Shown here in pieces: positions 42,936 through 50,982 of a DNA stretch of 64,000 bases. This stretch comes from Streptomyces roseolilacinus (lineage in GTDB: Bacteria; Actinomycetota; Actinomycetes; Streptomycetales; Streptomycetaceae), in NCBI RefSeq assembly GCF_014649335.1, contig NZ_BMSV01000014.1, forward strand, positions 1-64,000, read 5' to 3'. A model generated the notes under the pieces. It saw nothing but the letters and a program-made list of their open reading frames with translations, was not told the DNA's origin and searched no databases. Within the stretch, counting starts at the first letter, position 1. Each line of letters begins with the position of its first letter. Position numbers and translations under genes: made by a program.

Positions 42936-44648
42936 TCAGAACTCCCCCTTGCGGTCCGTGCGGACGCGTTCGAGCAGCAGGAGCGCGACCGCGCACACCG
43001 CCATCAGGATCGTGGACAGGGCCATCGCCTGGCCGTAGTTGAGCTCGCCGGGCCGGCCGAGCAGCCGCGCCACCGCCACCGGCAGCGTCGGGTGGTCGGC
43101 GCGGGCGATGAACACGGTCGCGCCGAACTCGCCGAGCGACACGGCGAAGGCGAACCCGGCCGCGACGAACAGCGCCCGCCGCACCATCGGCAGGTCCACC
43201 TCCCGCCACGCCCGCAGCGGCGACGCCCCGAGCACCGCCGCCGCCTCCCGCAGCCGCACGTCGACCGCGCGCAGGACGGGCAGCATCGTCCGCACCACGA
43301 AGGGCACACCGACCAGGGCCTGGGCGAGCGGCACCAGGATCCACGACGAGCGCAGGTCCAGCGGCGGCTCGTCCAGCGCGACGAGGAAGCCGAAGCCCAC
43401 GGTGACGGCGGACACGCCGAGCGGCAGCATCAGCAGCGCGTCGAACCCCCGCACCAGCCGGCCGGCCCGCCGGGTGAGGGCCGCCGCCGCGAGCCCGCCG
43501 ACGGTGACGGCGATCGCGGTCGCGGCGAACGCGAACTCCAGGGAGTTCCGGACGGCCTCCAGCGGCGGGACGACGAACGTGCCGCCGCTCGCCTCCGCCG
43601 ACCGCAGCGCCCGGTAGAAGCCGAGACCGCCGGACGCGTCCAGGGACCGGGCGACGAGCACGCCGAGCGGCAGCACCAGCAGCAGCGCGATCGAGGCGAG
43701 GACCCCGCCGAGCAGCGCCCACTGCCCGGCGCCGCGCGGCCGGTGCGCGGTGCCCGCCGGGTCGACGAGGCGCAGCGCGGTCTCCCGGCGCCGTACGGTT
43801 CGGGCGTGCACGGCGAGGACCGCGGCGGCGGCGGCGAACTGGACGAGGGTGAGGACGGCGGCCGTCGGCAGGTCCAGGAGCTGCGCGGTCTGCCGGTAGA
43901 TCTCCGCCTCCAGCGTGCGGTACGCGGGCCCGCCGAGGATCACGACGACGCCGAAGGAGGTGTACGTGAAGAGGAACACCATCAGCGCGGCGGCGGCCAC
44001 CGCCGGCCCGAGCGCGGGCAGCGTCACCCGGCGCCAGGCGGTGAGGCGGGACGCGCCGAGGACCCGGGCGGCCTCCTCCTGCCGGGGGTCGAGCTGCGCC
44101 CACAGCCCGCCGACCGTGCGGACGACGACGGCGTAGTTGAAGAAGACGTGCGCGAGGAGGATCGCCCAGACCGTGGTGTCGAGGCGGACGCCCCACAGCC
44201 CGTCGAGGAGCCCGCCGCGCCCGAGGAGCGCCAGGAACGCGGTGCCCACGACCACGGTCGGCAGCACGAACGGCACGGTGACCACCGCCCGCAGCGCCTG
44301 CTTGCCGGGGAAGTCGAAGCGGGCGAAGACGTACGCGCCGGGGAGCGCCACGAGGAGGGTGAGCGCCGTGGAGGCGAGCGCCTGCCAGGTGGTGAACCAC
44401 AGGACGTCGAGGACCTCCGGGCGGGCCAGCACCTCGCCGAGCCGGCCGGGCCGCCAGCCGGCGTCCGTCCTCAGGCCGCGGCCGACGATCGTGGCGACGG
44501 GGTAGGCGAAGAAGACGGCGAAGAACGCGGCGGGCAGCAGGACGAGCGCCCCGCGCACCGCGCCGTCCCGGGCACGTGCCCCGCGGGGGGCACGTGCCGT
44601 GGCGTCCCGCGCCGGGCGGTCGTCTACTTCAGGACGAGCGAGGACCAC
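42936..44648 (-). CDS. Thiamine-type ABC transporter permease (fused two-half, ThiP-like)
   Basis: A protein of about 570 aa with two halves of six helices, each with an EAA loop (EEAARVLGASRLTAWRRVTLP and REAAAVLGASPLRAWREVDLP), as in ThiP/FbpB. The start is uncertain. GTG 44648 overlaps the end of the binding-protein gene by 25 bp and gives a basic N-terminal leader; GTG 44558 would give 540 aa and begin at the first helix. In the first case, codons for the leader contain the strong hairpin at 44571-44598. Confidence 0.85.
   Translation of the reverse strand: MVLARPEVDDRPARDATARAPRGARARDGAVRGALVLLPAAFFAVFFAYPVATIVGRGLRTDAGWRPGRLGEVLARPEVLDVLWFTTWQALASTALTLLVALPGAYVFARFDFPGKQALRAVVTVPFVLPTVVVGTAFLALLGRGGLLDGLWGVRLDTTVWAILLAHVFFNYAVVVRTVGGLWAQLDPRQEEAARVLGASRLTAWRRVTLPALGPAVAAAALMVFLFTYTSFGVVVILGGPAYRTLEAEIYRQTAQLLDLPTAAVLTLVQFAAAAAVLAVHARTVRRRETALRLVDPAGTAHRPRGAGQWALLGGVLASIALLLVLPLGVLVARSLDASGGLGFYRALRSAEASGGTFVVPPLEAVRNSLEFAFAATAIAVTVGGLAAAALTRRAGRLVRGFDALLMLPLGVSAVTVGFGFLVALDEPPLDLRSSWILVPLAQALVGVPFVVRTMLPVLRAVDVRLREAAAVLGASPLRAWREVDLPMVRRALFVAAGFAFAVSLGEFGATVFIARADHPTLPVAVARLLGRPGELNYGQAMALSTILMAVCAVALLLLERVRTDRKGEF
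44571..44598. promoter_or_regulatory. Intercistronic hairpin built from two CACGTG palindromes
   Basis: The 10-bp palindrome GGCACGTGCC occurs at 44571-44580 and 44589-44598, and the whole forms a 12-bp inverted repeat. It lies just after the binding-protein stop and may stabilise that mRNA or reduce permease expression. Confidence 0.5.
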
Positions 44649-45733
44649 GACTGGATCCACTGGTCGCGGTTCGCGGCGATCTTCTCGGGGGCCATGGTCA
44701 GCGGCTTGTCGATCACGACGCCGTGCCGGGTGAACAGCTCGGGCAGCCGGGCGTCCTCGGAGACCGGGTGCACGAACATGTTCAGCGGCATGTCCTCCTG
44801 GAACCTCTTGCCGACCAGGAAGTCGAGGAGGGCCTTGCCGCCCTCCTCGTTGGCGGCGCCCTCGAGGAGGCCGGCGAACTCGATCTGCCGGTAGCAGGTG
44901 CCCTCGGCGACGCCGGTGGGCGCCTCGGCGGGCCGCGGGTCGCCGTACAGGACCTCGACGGGCGGGCTGGAGGCGTACGAGACGACGAGCGGCCGGTCCG
45001 CCTTGGCCTTCCTGCCGCCGGCGGAACCGGAGAACTCCTGGTTGTAGGCGATCTCCCAGCTGTCGACGACCTTGACGCCGTTGTCCTTCAGCTTCTTCCA
45101 GTAGCCCTGCCAGCCTCCCCCGCCCGGGCGGGAGGCGCCCCCGTCGCCGTACGCGGCGGCCGTGCCGAGCAGGAAGCCGAGACCGGGGGACGAGCGCTCG
45201 GGGTTCTCCACGACGAGGAGGTCCTTGTAGGCGGGCTCGGCGAGGTCGTCGAAGGTGCGCGGCGGGGCGAGCTTCCTGTCGGCGAAGTACTTCTTGTCGT
45301 AGTTGACGCAGATGTCGCCGTAGTCGACGGGGGTGACGCGGTGCCGGTCCCCGTCGAGCCGGAAGGCTTCGCCGACCCGGTCGAGGCCCTTCGCCGCGTA
45401 CGGCTCGAAGAGGCCGTTGTCGAGGGCGCGGGAGAGGGTGGTGTTGTCGACGCCGAAGAAGACGTCGCCCTGCGGCGCGCCCTTGGTGAGGACGGCCTTG
45501 TTGACCGCCTCGACGGCGTCGCCGCTCTTGAGGACCTTGACCGTGTAGCCGGTCTCCTCGGTGAACGCCTTCAGCACGGCGTCGGAGGCGGCGAAGGAGT
45601 CGTGGCTGACGAGCGTGACGGTCTTGGACCGCGCGCCGTCGTCCGTGCCGCCGGAACCGCCGCAGGCGGTGAGCGTCAGGGCGCCCACCGCGACGGCGGC
45701 CGCCCCCGCGGTGATCTTCTTGGTGGTGCTCAC
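44624..45733 (-). CDS. thiB: Thiamine ABC transporter substrate-binding lipoprotein (ThiB-like)
   Basis: A 369-aa binding protein. A lipoprotein signal (KKITAGAAAVAVGAL, lipobox LTAC, Cys about 24) anchors it outside the membrane. The mature part has VTLVSHDSFAASDAVLKAF, FFGVDNTTLSRAL and VTPVDYGDICVNYDKKYF, characteristic of thiamine-binding ThiB/TbpA. Residues about 197-208 (GGASRPGGGG) come from a REP-like insertion. The start is GTG 45733 with a strong AGGAGGA site. A TPP riboswitch precedes it. Confidence 0.92.
   Translation of the reverse strand: MSTTKKITAGAAAVAVGALTLTACGGSGGTDDGARSKTVTLVSHDSFAASDAVLKAFTEETGYTVKVLKSGDAVEAVNKAVLTKGAPQGDVFFGVDNTTLSRALDNGLFEPYAAKGLDRVGEAFRLDGDRHRVTPVDYGDICVNYDKKYFADRKLAPPRTFDDLAEPAYKDLLVVENPERSSPGLGFLLGTAAAYGDGGASRPGGGGWQGYWKKLKDNGVKVVDSWEIAYNQEFSGSAGGRKAKADRPLVVSYASSPPVEVLYGDPRPAEAPTGVAEGTCYRQIEFAGLLEGAANEEGGKALLDFLVGKRFQEDMPLNMFVHPVSEDARLPELFTRHGVVIDKPLTMAPEKIAANRDQWIQSWSSLVLK
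45113..45145. repeat. REP-like palindrome inside thiB
   Basis: A stretch CCTCCCCCGCCCGGGCGGGAG followed by GCGCCCCC resembles the repeat at 7142-7192 (shared CTCCCCCGC, GCGGGAGG, GCCCCC). It is in frame and codes for the Gly/Pro-rich loop of the binding protein. Confidence 0.55.
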
Positions 45734-45767
45734 TGATTCCTCCTGGGGGTGACCAGGAAGAGACGCG

Positions 45768-45799
45768 GCCCTGCCCGCCGCGGGCGCGGCGGGCAGGGC
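45768..45799 (-). terminator. Hairpin between the TPP riboswitch and thiB (expression platform)
   Basis: A perfect 13-bp stem (45768-45780 with 45787-45799) with a 6-nt loop between aptamer and start codon. A second small stem (CCTGG/CCAGG, 45742-45757) overlaps the ribosome-binding site. Confidence 0.6.
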
Positions 45800-45819
45800 G
45801 CAACAGCTCGAGTAAAGAC

Positions 45820-45912
45820 CGAACTCCCTACCCAGAATGACCTGGGCGAGGTTCAGAGGGTCTGCGGTCTGACGGTCACCGCACTCTCAGCGCTGTGGCG
45901 CTCCCCTGTCGG
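45820..45912 (-). ncRNA. TPP riboswitch (THI element)
   Basis: Read on the minus strand: GGGGAGC, then CTGAGAG (45890-45884), ACCCTCTGAACCT (45861-45849), and CATTCTGGGTAGGGA (45839-45825). These are the conserved THI-box pieces in the right order and spacing. It should repress the thiB operon when thiamine pyrophosphate is high. Confidence 0.95.
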
Positions 45913-45957
45913 AATATCCGGATGTTCGAGCTCAGACTACAACGGGGCGGTTTTCGG

Positions 45958-47070
45958 TCAGCGCTCGGAGGCCGCGAGCTGGCCGCAGGCCCCGTCGATC
46001 TCCTGGCCGCGGGTGTCGCGGACGGTGACCGGGACACCGTGCGCGGCGATGGCCTCGACGAACGCCTTCTCGTCCTCGGGACGGGAGGCGGTCCACTTCG
46101 AGCCCGGCGTGGGGTTGAGCGGGATCAGGTTGACGTGGACCCGCTTGCCCTTGAGGAGCCGTCCGAGGAGGTCGCCGCGCCACGCCTGGTCGTTGATGTC
46201 GCGGATCAGCGCGTACTCGATGGAGACGCGGCGCCCGGACTTCTCGGCGTACTCCCACGCCGCGTCGAGGACCTCGCGGACCTTCCAGCGCGTGTTGACC
46301 GGGACCAGCGTGTCGCGCAGCTCGTCGTCCGGGGCGTGCAGGGACACGGCGAGGCGGCACTTGAAGCCCTCGTCGGCGAAGCGCAGCATCGCCGGGACCA
46401 GGCCGACCGTCGAGACCGTGATGCCGCGCTGCGACAGGCCCAGGCCGTCCGGCTCGGGGTCGGTGAGGCGGCGGATGGCGCCGACGACCCGGTTGTAGTT
46501 GGCGAGCGGCTCGCCCATGCCCATGAAGACGATGTTCGACAGCCGCGCGGGGCCGCCGGGCACCTCTCCGTCGCGCAGGGCGCGCATGCCGTCGACGATC
46601 TGGTGGACGATCTCGGCGGTCGACAGGTTCCGGTCGAGGCCGGCCTGGCCGGTGGCGCAGAACGGGCAGTTCATCCCGCAGCCCGCCTGCGACGAGATGC
46701 ACATCGTCACGCGGTCGGGGTACCGCATGAGCACCGACTCCACGAGCGTGCCGTCGTGCAGCCGCCACAGGGTCTTGCGGGTGGTGTCGTCGTCGCACGA
46801 GATGTGCCGGACGACGCTCATCAGCTCCGGCAGGAGCTCACCGGCGAGCTTCTCGCGGGACGCGGCGGGGATGTCGGTCCACTGCGCGGGGTCGTGGGCG
46901 TACCGCGCGAAGTAGTGCTGGGACAGCTGCTTGGCGCGGAACGGCTTCTCGCCGATCGCGGCGACGGCCTCCTTGCGCTCGGCGGGCGTGAGGTCGGCGA
47001 GGTGCCGCGGCGGCTTCTTGGCTCCGCGGGGCGCGACGAAAGTGAGTTCGCCAGGGACGGGGCGTACCAC
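45958..47070 (-). CDS. rlmN: 23S rRNA (adenine2503-C2)-methyltransferase
   Basis: A 370-aa radical-SAM enzyme that methylates A2503 of 23S rRNA and A37 of some tRNAs. The [4Fe-4S] cluster motif is CGMNCPFC (about residue 132); MGMGEPLANY and the C-terminal Cys in DGACGQL complete the active site. The start is GTG 47070, with GAGGAG upstream, giving a normal-length protein (VPGELTFVAPRGAKKPP). The frame stays open further upstream without homology. It lies after cdsA on the same strand; a CRISPR-repeat-like hairpin lies between. Confidence 0.95.
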   Translation of the reverse strand: MVRPVPGELTFVAPRGAKKPPRHLADLTPAERKEAVAAIGEKPFRAKQLSQHYFARYAHDPAQWTDIPAASREKLAGELLPELMSVVRHISCDDDTTRKTLWRLHDGTLVESVLMRYPDRVTMCISSQAGCGMNCPFCATGQAGLDRNLSTAEIVHQIVDGMRALRDGEVPGGPARLSNIVFMGMGEPLANYNRVVGAIRRLTDPEPDGLGLSQRGITVSTVGLVPAMLRFADEGFKCRLAVSLHAPDDELRDTLVPVNTRWKVREVLDAAWEYAEKSGRRVSIEYALIRDINDQAWRGDLLGRLLKGKRVHVNLIPLNPTPGSKWTASRPEDEKAFVEAIAAHGVPVTVRDTRGQEIDGACGQLAASER

Positions 47071-47163
47071 GCGGGTGACTCCTCGGGAGGACGGGGATCC
47101 GATGCCCGGGCCCCGCGGGCGCGGGGACGACGGCAGTGTCGTGCCGAAGCCGGGAGACCTCAC

Positions 47164-47192
47164 CGGATCATCCCCGCGTCGGCGGGGAACGG
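47164..47192. CRISPR. Orphan type I-E CRISPR-repeat-like sequence (single copy)
   Basis: A 29-bp sequence beginning CGGATCATCCCCGC, with a 4-nt GTCG centre and GCGGGGAAC end. It matches the type I-E repeat layout (E. coli form reversed: CGGTTTATCCCCGC - 4 nt - GCGGGGAAC) at about 21 of 29 positions. There is only one copy: no second repeat, spacer or cas gene is in the window. It might act as a terminator for cdsA. Confidence 0.45.
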
Positions 47193-47245
47193 GGAAAGGG
47201 CCCGCGGCCTGATGCCACGAGCCCTTCCAGAGTACCTGCTGGCGG

Positions 47246-48367
47246 TCAACCCGCCCCGACGAAGATCACCAGGAGCAGCCACACGACCGGCGCCGTCGGC
47301 AGCAGGGAGTCCAGGCGGTCCATGATGCCGCCGTGGCCGGGCAGCAGCGTGCCCATGTCCTTGATGCCCAGGTCCCGCTTGATCATGGACTCGCCGAGGT
47401 CGCCCAGCGTGGCGCTGACCGCGACCGCGAGGCCCAGGAGGAGGCCCTGCCACCACGTACCGCCGTCGACGAGGAACCCCATGCACAGCGCACCGGCGGC
47501 CATCGCGAAGGCGACCGCGCCGAAGAGGCCCTCCCGGGTCTTGCCGGGACTGATCCGCGGCGCCAGCTTGTGCCTGCCGAAGCGCCAGCCGACCGCGTAC
47601 GCGCCGGTGTCGCTGACGATGGTCAGCAGCAGGAACGTCAGCACCCGCTGCGGCCCGTCGTCCGCGGCCAGCATCAGCGCCACGAACGTCGCCAGGAACG
47701 GCACGTAGAAGGCGGCGAACACGCCGGCCGTGACGTCCTTGAGGTAGTCCTGCGGCGGCTCCGTCATCCGCCACACGAGCACCGCGAGCACGGTCAGCGC
47801 CATCGCCACCCAGGCGCCCTCGGCACCGCGCACGTACCCGGCGACGACCATCGCCGCGCCGCCGACGGCGAGCGGGACGAGCGGCGCCCTGATGCCCTTG
47901 CGCTCCTGGAGCCGGGACGTCAGCTCCCACAGGCCGACGACGACGGCGATCACCACCACGCCGACGAAGACGGCCTTCTGGACGAACAGCGACGCGATGA
48001 TCACCGCGCCGAGGCCGACCCCGACCCCTATGGCGGCCCTCAGGTCGCGTCCCGCCTGCTTCTTCTGCCGCTGCTGCCTCTGCTGCGAACGACCCTGCGG
48101 CTCGGCGGGCTCCGGTGGTTCCGAGGGCATGGGCTCCTGCGGCATCTCGTCACGGAACAGGGGACCGCTCAGCCGAGCGGCCCCCCGGTCATGGTCGTCC
48201 TGGTCTCCGCCGGCGGGGAGGTCGGGCACGATGGGCATGGGCCGAGTCTGCTGCGCGGCGTGCTCATCATGGGCGGGACCCGCCGGGGCGGCGGCCAGAG
48301 CGTGCCCCTGGTCGGGCGGACCCCAGTGTCCGCCTCGCGGCGGGGCCCCCCGGGAAGCGTCGTTCAT
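47246..48367 (-). CDS. cdsA: Phosphatidate cytidylyltransferase
   Basis: A 373-aa membrane enzyme making CDP-diacylglycerol from phosphatidic acid and CTP. It has a long Gln/Pro-rich cytoplasmic N-terminus (about 105 residues) and about eight helices. The family signature lies near the C-terminus: SATLGDLGESMIKRDLGIKD followed by LPGHGGIMDRLDSLL. The ATG at 48367 overlaps the frr stop (TGATG), so translation is coupled. Confidence 0.95.
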   Translation of the reverse strand: MNDASRGAPPRGGHWGPPDQGHALAAAPAGPAHDEHAAQQTRPMPIVPDLPAGGDQDDHDRGAARLSGPLFRDEMPQEPMPSEPPEPAEPQGRSQQRQQRQKKQAGRDLRAAIGVGVGLGAVIIASLFVQKAVFVGVVVIAVVVGLWELTSRLQERKGIRAPLVPLAVGGAAMVVAGYVRGAEGAWVAMALTVLAVLVWRMTEPPQDYLKDVTAGVFAAFYVPFLATFVALMLAADDGPQRVLTFLLLTIVSDTGAYAVGWRFGRHKLAPRISPGKTREGLFGAVAFAMAAGALCMGFLVDGGTWWQGLLLGLAVAVSATLGDLGESMIKRDLGIKDMGTLLPGHGGIMDRLDSLLPTAPVVWLLLVIFVGAG

Positions 48368-48924
48368 CAGACCTCGAGCAGCTCTGCTTCCTTGTGCTTG
48401 AGCAGCTCGTCCACCTGCGCGACGTACTTCGCGGTGGTGTCGTCGAGCTCCTTCTCCGCACGGCGGCCCTCGTCCTCACCGACTTCGCCGTCCTTGACGA
48501 ACTTGTCGATGGTCTCCTTGGCCTTGCGGCGGACGGAGCGGATCGAGATCTTGGCGTCCTCGCCCTTGCCCTTGGCGACCTTGATGTACTCCCGGCGGCG
48601 CTCCTCGGTGAGCTCGGGGAAGACCACCCGGATGATGTTGCCGTCGTTGGACGGGTTGACGCCGAGGTCGGAGTCGCGGATCGCCTGCTCGATGTTGCGC
48701 AGCGCGGTCTTGTCGAACGGGGTCACCACGGCCATGCGCGGCTCCGGCACCGAGAAGGAGGCCAGCTGGTTGATCGGCGTGAGGGCACCGTAGTAGTCGG
48801 CCACGATCTTGTTGAACATGGCCGGGTGCGCACGCCCGGTGCGGATCGCGGCGAAGTCCTCCTTGGCGACCAGGACGGCCTTCTCCATCTTCTCCTCGGC
48901 TTCGAGGAGGGTCTCTTCGATCAC
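48367..48924 (-). CDS. frr: Ribosome recycling factor
   Basis: A 185-aa protein that splits post-termination ribosomes with EF-G. It contains EKAVLVAKEDFAAIRTGRA, FDKTALRNIEQAIRDSDLG and RREYIKVAKGKGEDAK, with a coiled C-terminus EELL-type helix bundle. The start is GTG 48924 (MIEETLLEAEEK), which gives the standard length; AGGAG is 7 nt upstream. A second GTG is directly before it. Confidence 0.96.
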   Translation of the reverse strand: MIEETLLEAEEKMEKAVLVAKEDFAAIRTGRAHPAMFNKIVADYYGALTPINQLASFSVPEPRMAVVTPFDKTALRNIEQAIRDSDLGVNPSNDGNIIRVVFPELTEERRREYIKVAKGKGEDAKISIRSVRRKAKETIDKFVKDGEVGEDEGRRAEKELDDTTAKYVAQVDELLKHKEAELLEV

Positions 48925-49048
48925 CACTTGCTCCTGCGTGTCTTGGGTTTGTCCCGGCGTGCACCACGGCCGCGGAACCTGCGTCGCGTCTTCTCCTGCA
49001 CGGTGTCCGACCGGCAGGGCTTTGTCCATACCCGGCTGGGGCGATGGG

Positions 49049-49083
49049 GGTCCCCTGCTCGAACGGAGTCGAGGGCCCGGGGA
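49049..49083. repeat. Dispersed Streptomyces-type palindromic repeat between pyrH and frr
   Basis: GGTCCCCTGCTCGAACGGAG, then TCGAGGGCCCGGGGA. It resembles a dispersed element family I recall from Streptomyces (GTCCCCTGCTCGA...TCGAG...GGGGA). It fills the space just after the pyrH stop. Confidence 0.5.
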
Positions 49084-49086
49084 CGG

Positions 49087-49851
49087 TCAGTGCCGGGTGC
49101 CCTCGTCGCTCACGAGAGTGCCGATCTTCTCACCCTTCACGGCGCGGGCGATATTGCCCGCGGTGAGGAGTTCGAAGACGACGATCGGCAGCTTGTTGTC
49201 GCGGCAGAGGGTGATGGCGGTGGCGTCGGCGACCCTGAGGTCGCGGGCGATCACCTCGCCGTACTCCAGGGCGTCGAACTTCACGGCGTCCGGGTTGGTC
49301 TTCGGGTCGGAGTCGTAGACCCCGTCGACCCCGTTCTTGCCCATGAGCAGGGCCTCGGCGTCGATCTCCAGGGCGCGCTGGGCGGCGGTGGTGTCGGTGG
49401 AGAAGTACGGCATGCCCATGCCGGCGCCGAAGATCACGACGCGGCCCTTCTCCAGGTGGCGCACGGCGCGCAGCGGGATGTAGGGCTCCGCGACCTGGCC
49501 CATGGTGATCGCGGTCTGGACGCGGGACTGGATGCCCTCCTTCTCCAGGAAGTCCTGGAGGGCGAGGCAGTTCATGACCGTGCCGAGCATGCCCATGTAG
49601 TCGGAGCGGGCCCGGTCCATGCCGCGCTGCTGGAGCTCGGCGCCGCGGAAGAAGTTGCCGCCGCCGATGACGATCGCGATCTGCGCGCCGTCACGGACGA
49701 CCGCGGCGATCTCGCGGGCCATGGCGTGCACGACGTCGGGATCGACGCCGAGGCCGCCGCCGCCGGAGAACGCCTCGCCGGACAGCTTCAGAAGGAAGCG
49801 GCCCGCTTTCTTACCGGTGTTGTCGTCGCCCTGTGCGGCGCCCTGATTCAT
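49087..49851 (-). CDS. pyrH: UMP kinase
   Basis: A 254-aa cytoplasmic kinase converting UMP to UDP. It has FLLKLSGEAFSG, IVIGGGNFFRG, MGMLGTVMNCLALQDFLE and STDTTAAQRALEIDAEALL, all typical of bacterial UMP kinase. The ATG at 49851 has AGGAGA upstream. It follows rpsB-tsf across a terminator-like hairpin and precedes frr by 162 bp. Confidence 0.96.
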   Translation of the reverse strand: MNQGAAQGDDNTGKKAGRFLLKLSGEAFSGGGGLGVDPDVVHAMAREIAAVVRDGAQIAIVIGGGNFFRGAELQQRGMDRARSDYMGMLGTVMNCLALQDFLEKEGIQSRVQTAITMGQVAEPYIPLRAVRHLEKGRVVIFGAGMGMPYFSTDTTAAQRALEIDAEALLMGKNGVDGVYDSDPKTNPDAVKFDALEYGEVIARDLRVADATAITLCRDNKLPIVVFELLTAGNIARAVKGEKIGTLVSDEGTRH

Positions 49852-49879
49852 TGGAGATCTCCTCGTGCACATACGAAGA

Positions 49880-49922
49880 AGGCCATTGCCGGGGGTACTG
49901 GTGTCCCTGTGCGGCAATGGCC
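49880..49922 (-). terminator. Terminator after tsf
   Basis: A 12-bp stem (AGGCCATTGCCG at 49880-49891 with CGGCAATGGCCT at 49911-49922) between tsf and pyrH. Confidence 0.8.
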
Positions 49923-50006
49923 TCCTCGTCAGATCTGCGGTCGTCCGGCGCGGACGCGGACGACTGCTGCGACCCTATCGGGGTCCGGTGTCCGTCGTGT
50001 ACGGAC

Positions 50007-50843
50007 TCAGATGCCGACCTTGATGCGCGAGAAGCGCTTCAGGGTGACACCGGCCTCGTCCAGGATCTGCTGAACGGACTTCTTGTTGTCGAGCGCGTAC
50101 GGCTGGCCGAGCAGCGTCGCGTCCTTGAAGAAGCCATTGAGGCGGCCCTCGACGATCTTCGGCAGCGCGGCCTCGGGCTTGCCCTCGGCGCGGGTGGTCT
50201 CCTCGGCGACGCGGCGCTCGGCCTCGACGACCTCGGCCGGGACGTCGTCCTTGGAGAGGTACTTCGGGGCGAACGCGGCGATGTGCTGCGCGACACCCTT
50301 GGCGACCTCGGCGTTCTCCTTGTCGAGCTCGACGAGGACACCGATCTGCGGCGGCAGGTCCGGCATGGTGCGGTGCATGTACGCGGTGACGTAGCCGCCG
50401 GAGAACTGGGCGAAGCGGTCCAGGACGATCTTCTCGCCGAGGTTCGCGTTGGCCTCGTCGACGAACGCCTGGACGGTCTTGCCGGGCTCGATCTCGGAGG
50501 AGAGCAGCGCCTCGATGTCCGCCGGGCCGGTGGCGGCGACGTGCTGGGCGAGCTGGTTGGCGACCGACTGGAACTTCTCGCCCTTGGCGACGAAGTCCGT
50601 CTCGCACTTCAGCTCGACGATGACACCGGAGGTGTTGTCGTCGGCGATCAGGGAGACGACGGCACCGTTCTCGGCGGAACGGCCCTCGCGCTTGGCGACG
50701 CCCTTCTGGCCCTTGATGCGCAGGGCCTCGACGGCCTTGTCGACGTTGCCGTCGGACTCGTCCAGCGCCTTCTTGCAGTCCATCATGCCGGCGCCGGTGA
50801 GCTCGCGGAGCTTCTTGACGTCAGCGGCGGTGTAGTTCGCCAT
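50007..50843 (-). CDS. tsf: Elongation factor Ts
   Basis: A 278-aa nucleotide-exchange factor for EF-Tu. It has the N-terminal UBA-like part (KKLRELTGAGMMDCKKALDE), the core ALRIKGQKGVAKREGR and VELKCETDFVAK, and a C-terminal GFFKDATLLGQPY. It is the second gene of the rpsB-tsf operon; the ATG at 50843 lies 139 bp after rpsB, with an attenuator-like hairpin between. Confidence 0.97.
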   Translation of the reverse strand: MANYTAADVKKLRELTGAGMMDCKKALDESDGNVDKAVEALRIKGQKGVAKREGRSAENGAVVSLIADDNTSGVIVELKCETDFVAKGEKFQSVANQLAQHVAATGPADIEALLSSEIEPGKTVQAFVDEANANLGEKIVLDRFAQFSGGYVTAYMHRTMPDLPPQIGVLVELDKENAEVAKGVAQHIAAFAPKYLSKDDVPAEVVEAERRVAEETTRAEGKPEAALPKIVEGRLNGFFKDATLLGQPYALDNKKSVQQILDEAGVTLKRFSRIKVGI

Positions 50844-50894
50844 GATCTGTGAATCTCTCTCGAAGTCTGGAAGATCTACCAGGATCTATGGGGT

Positions 50895-50923
50895 GACGGA
50901 GGGGGCTTGTGGCCCCCTCCGTC
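50895..50923 (-). terminator. Attenuator-like hairpin between rpsB and tsf
   Basis: A perfect 12-bp stem (50895-50906 with 50912-50923) and a 5-nt loop. It probably ends part of the rpsB transcripts, lowering tsf relative to rpsB. Confidence 0.75.
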
Positions 50924-50982
50924 GACGACCGGACCGGTCAGACCGGGCGCGGAGACCCGGACCTCGGGGTCGGGACCGCTGG

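Noticed and set aside
47100..47250. CRISPR array
   Set aside because: Only one repeat-like unit is present; no spacers, second repeat or cas genes.
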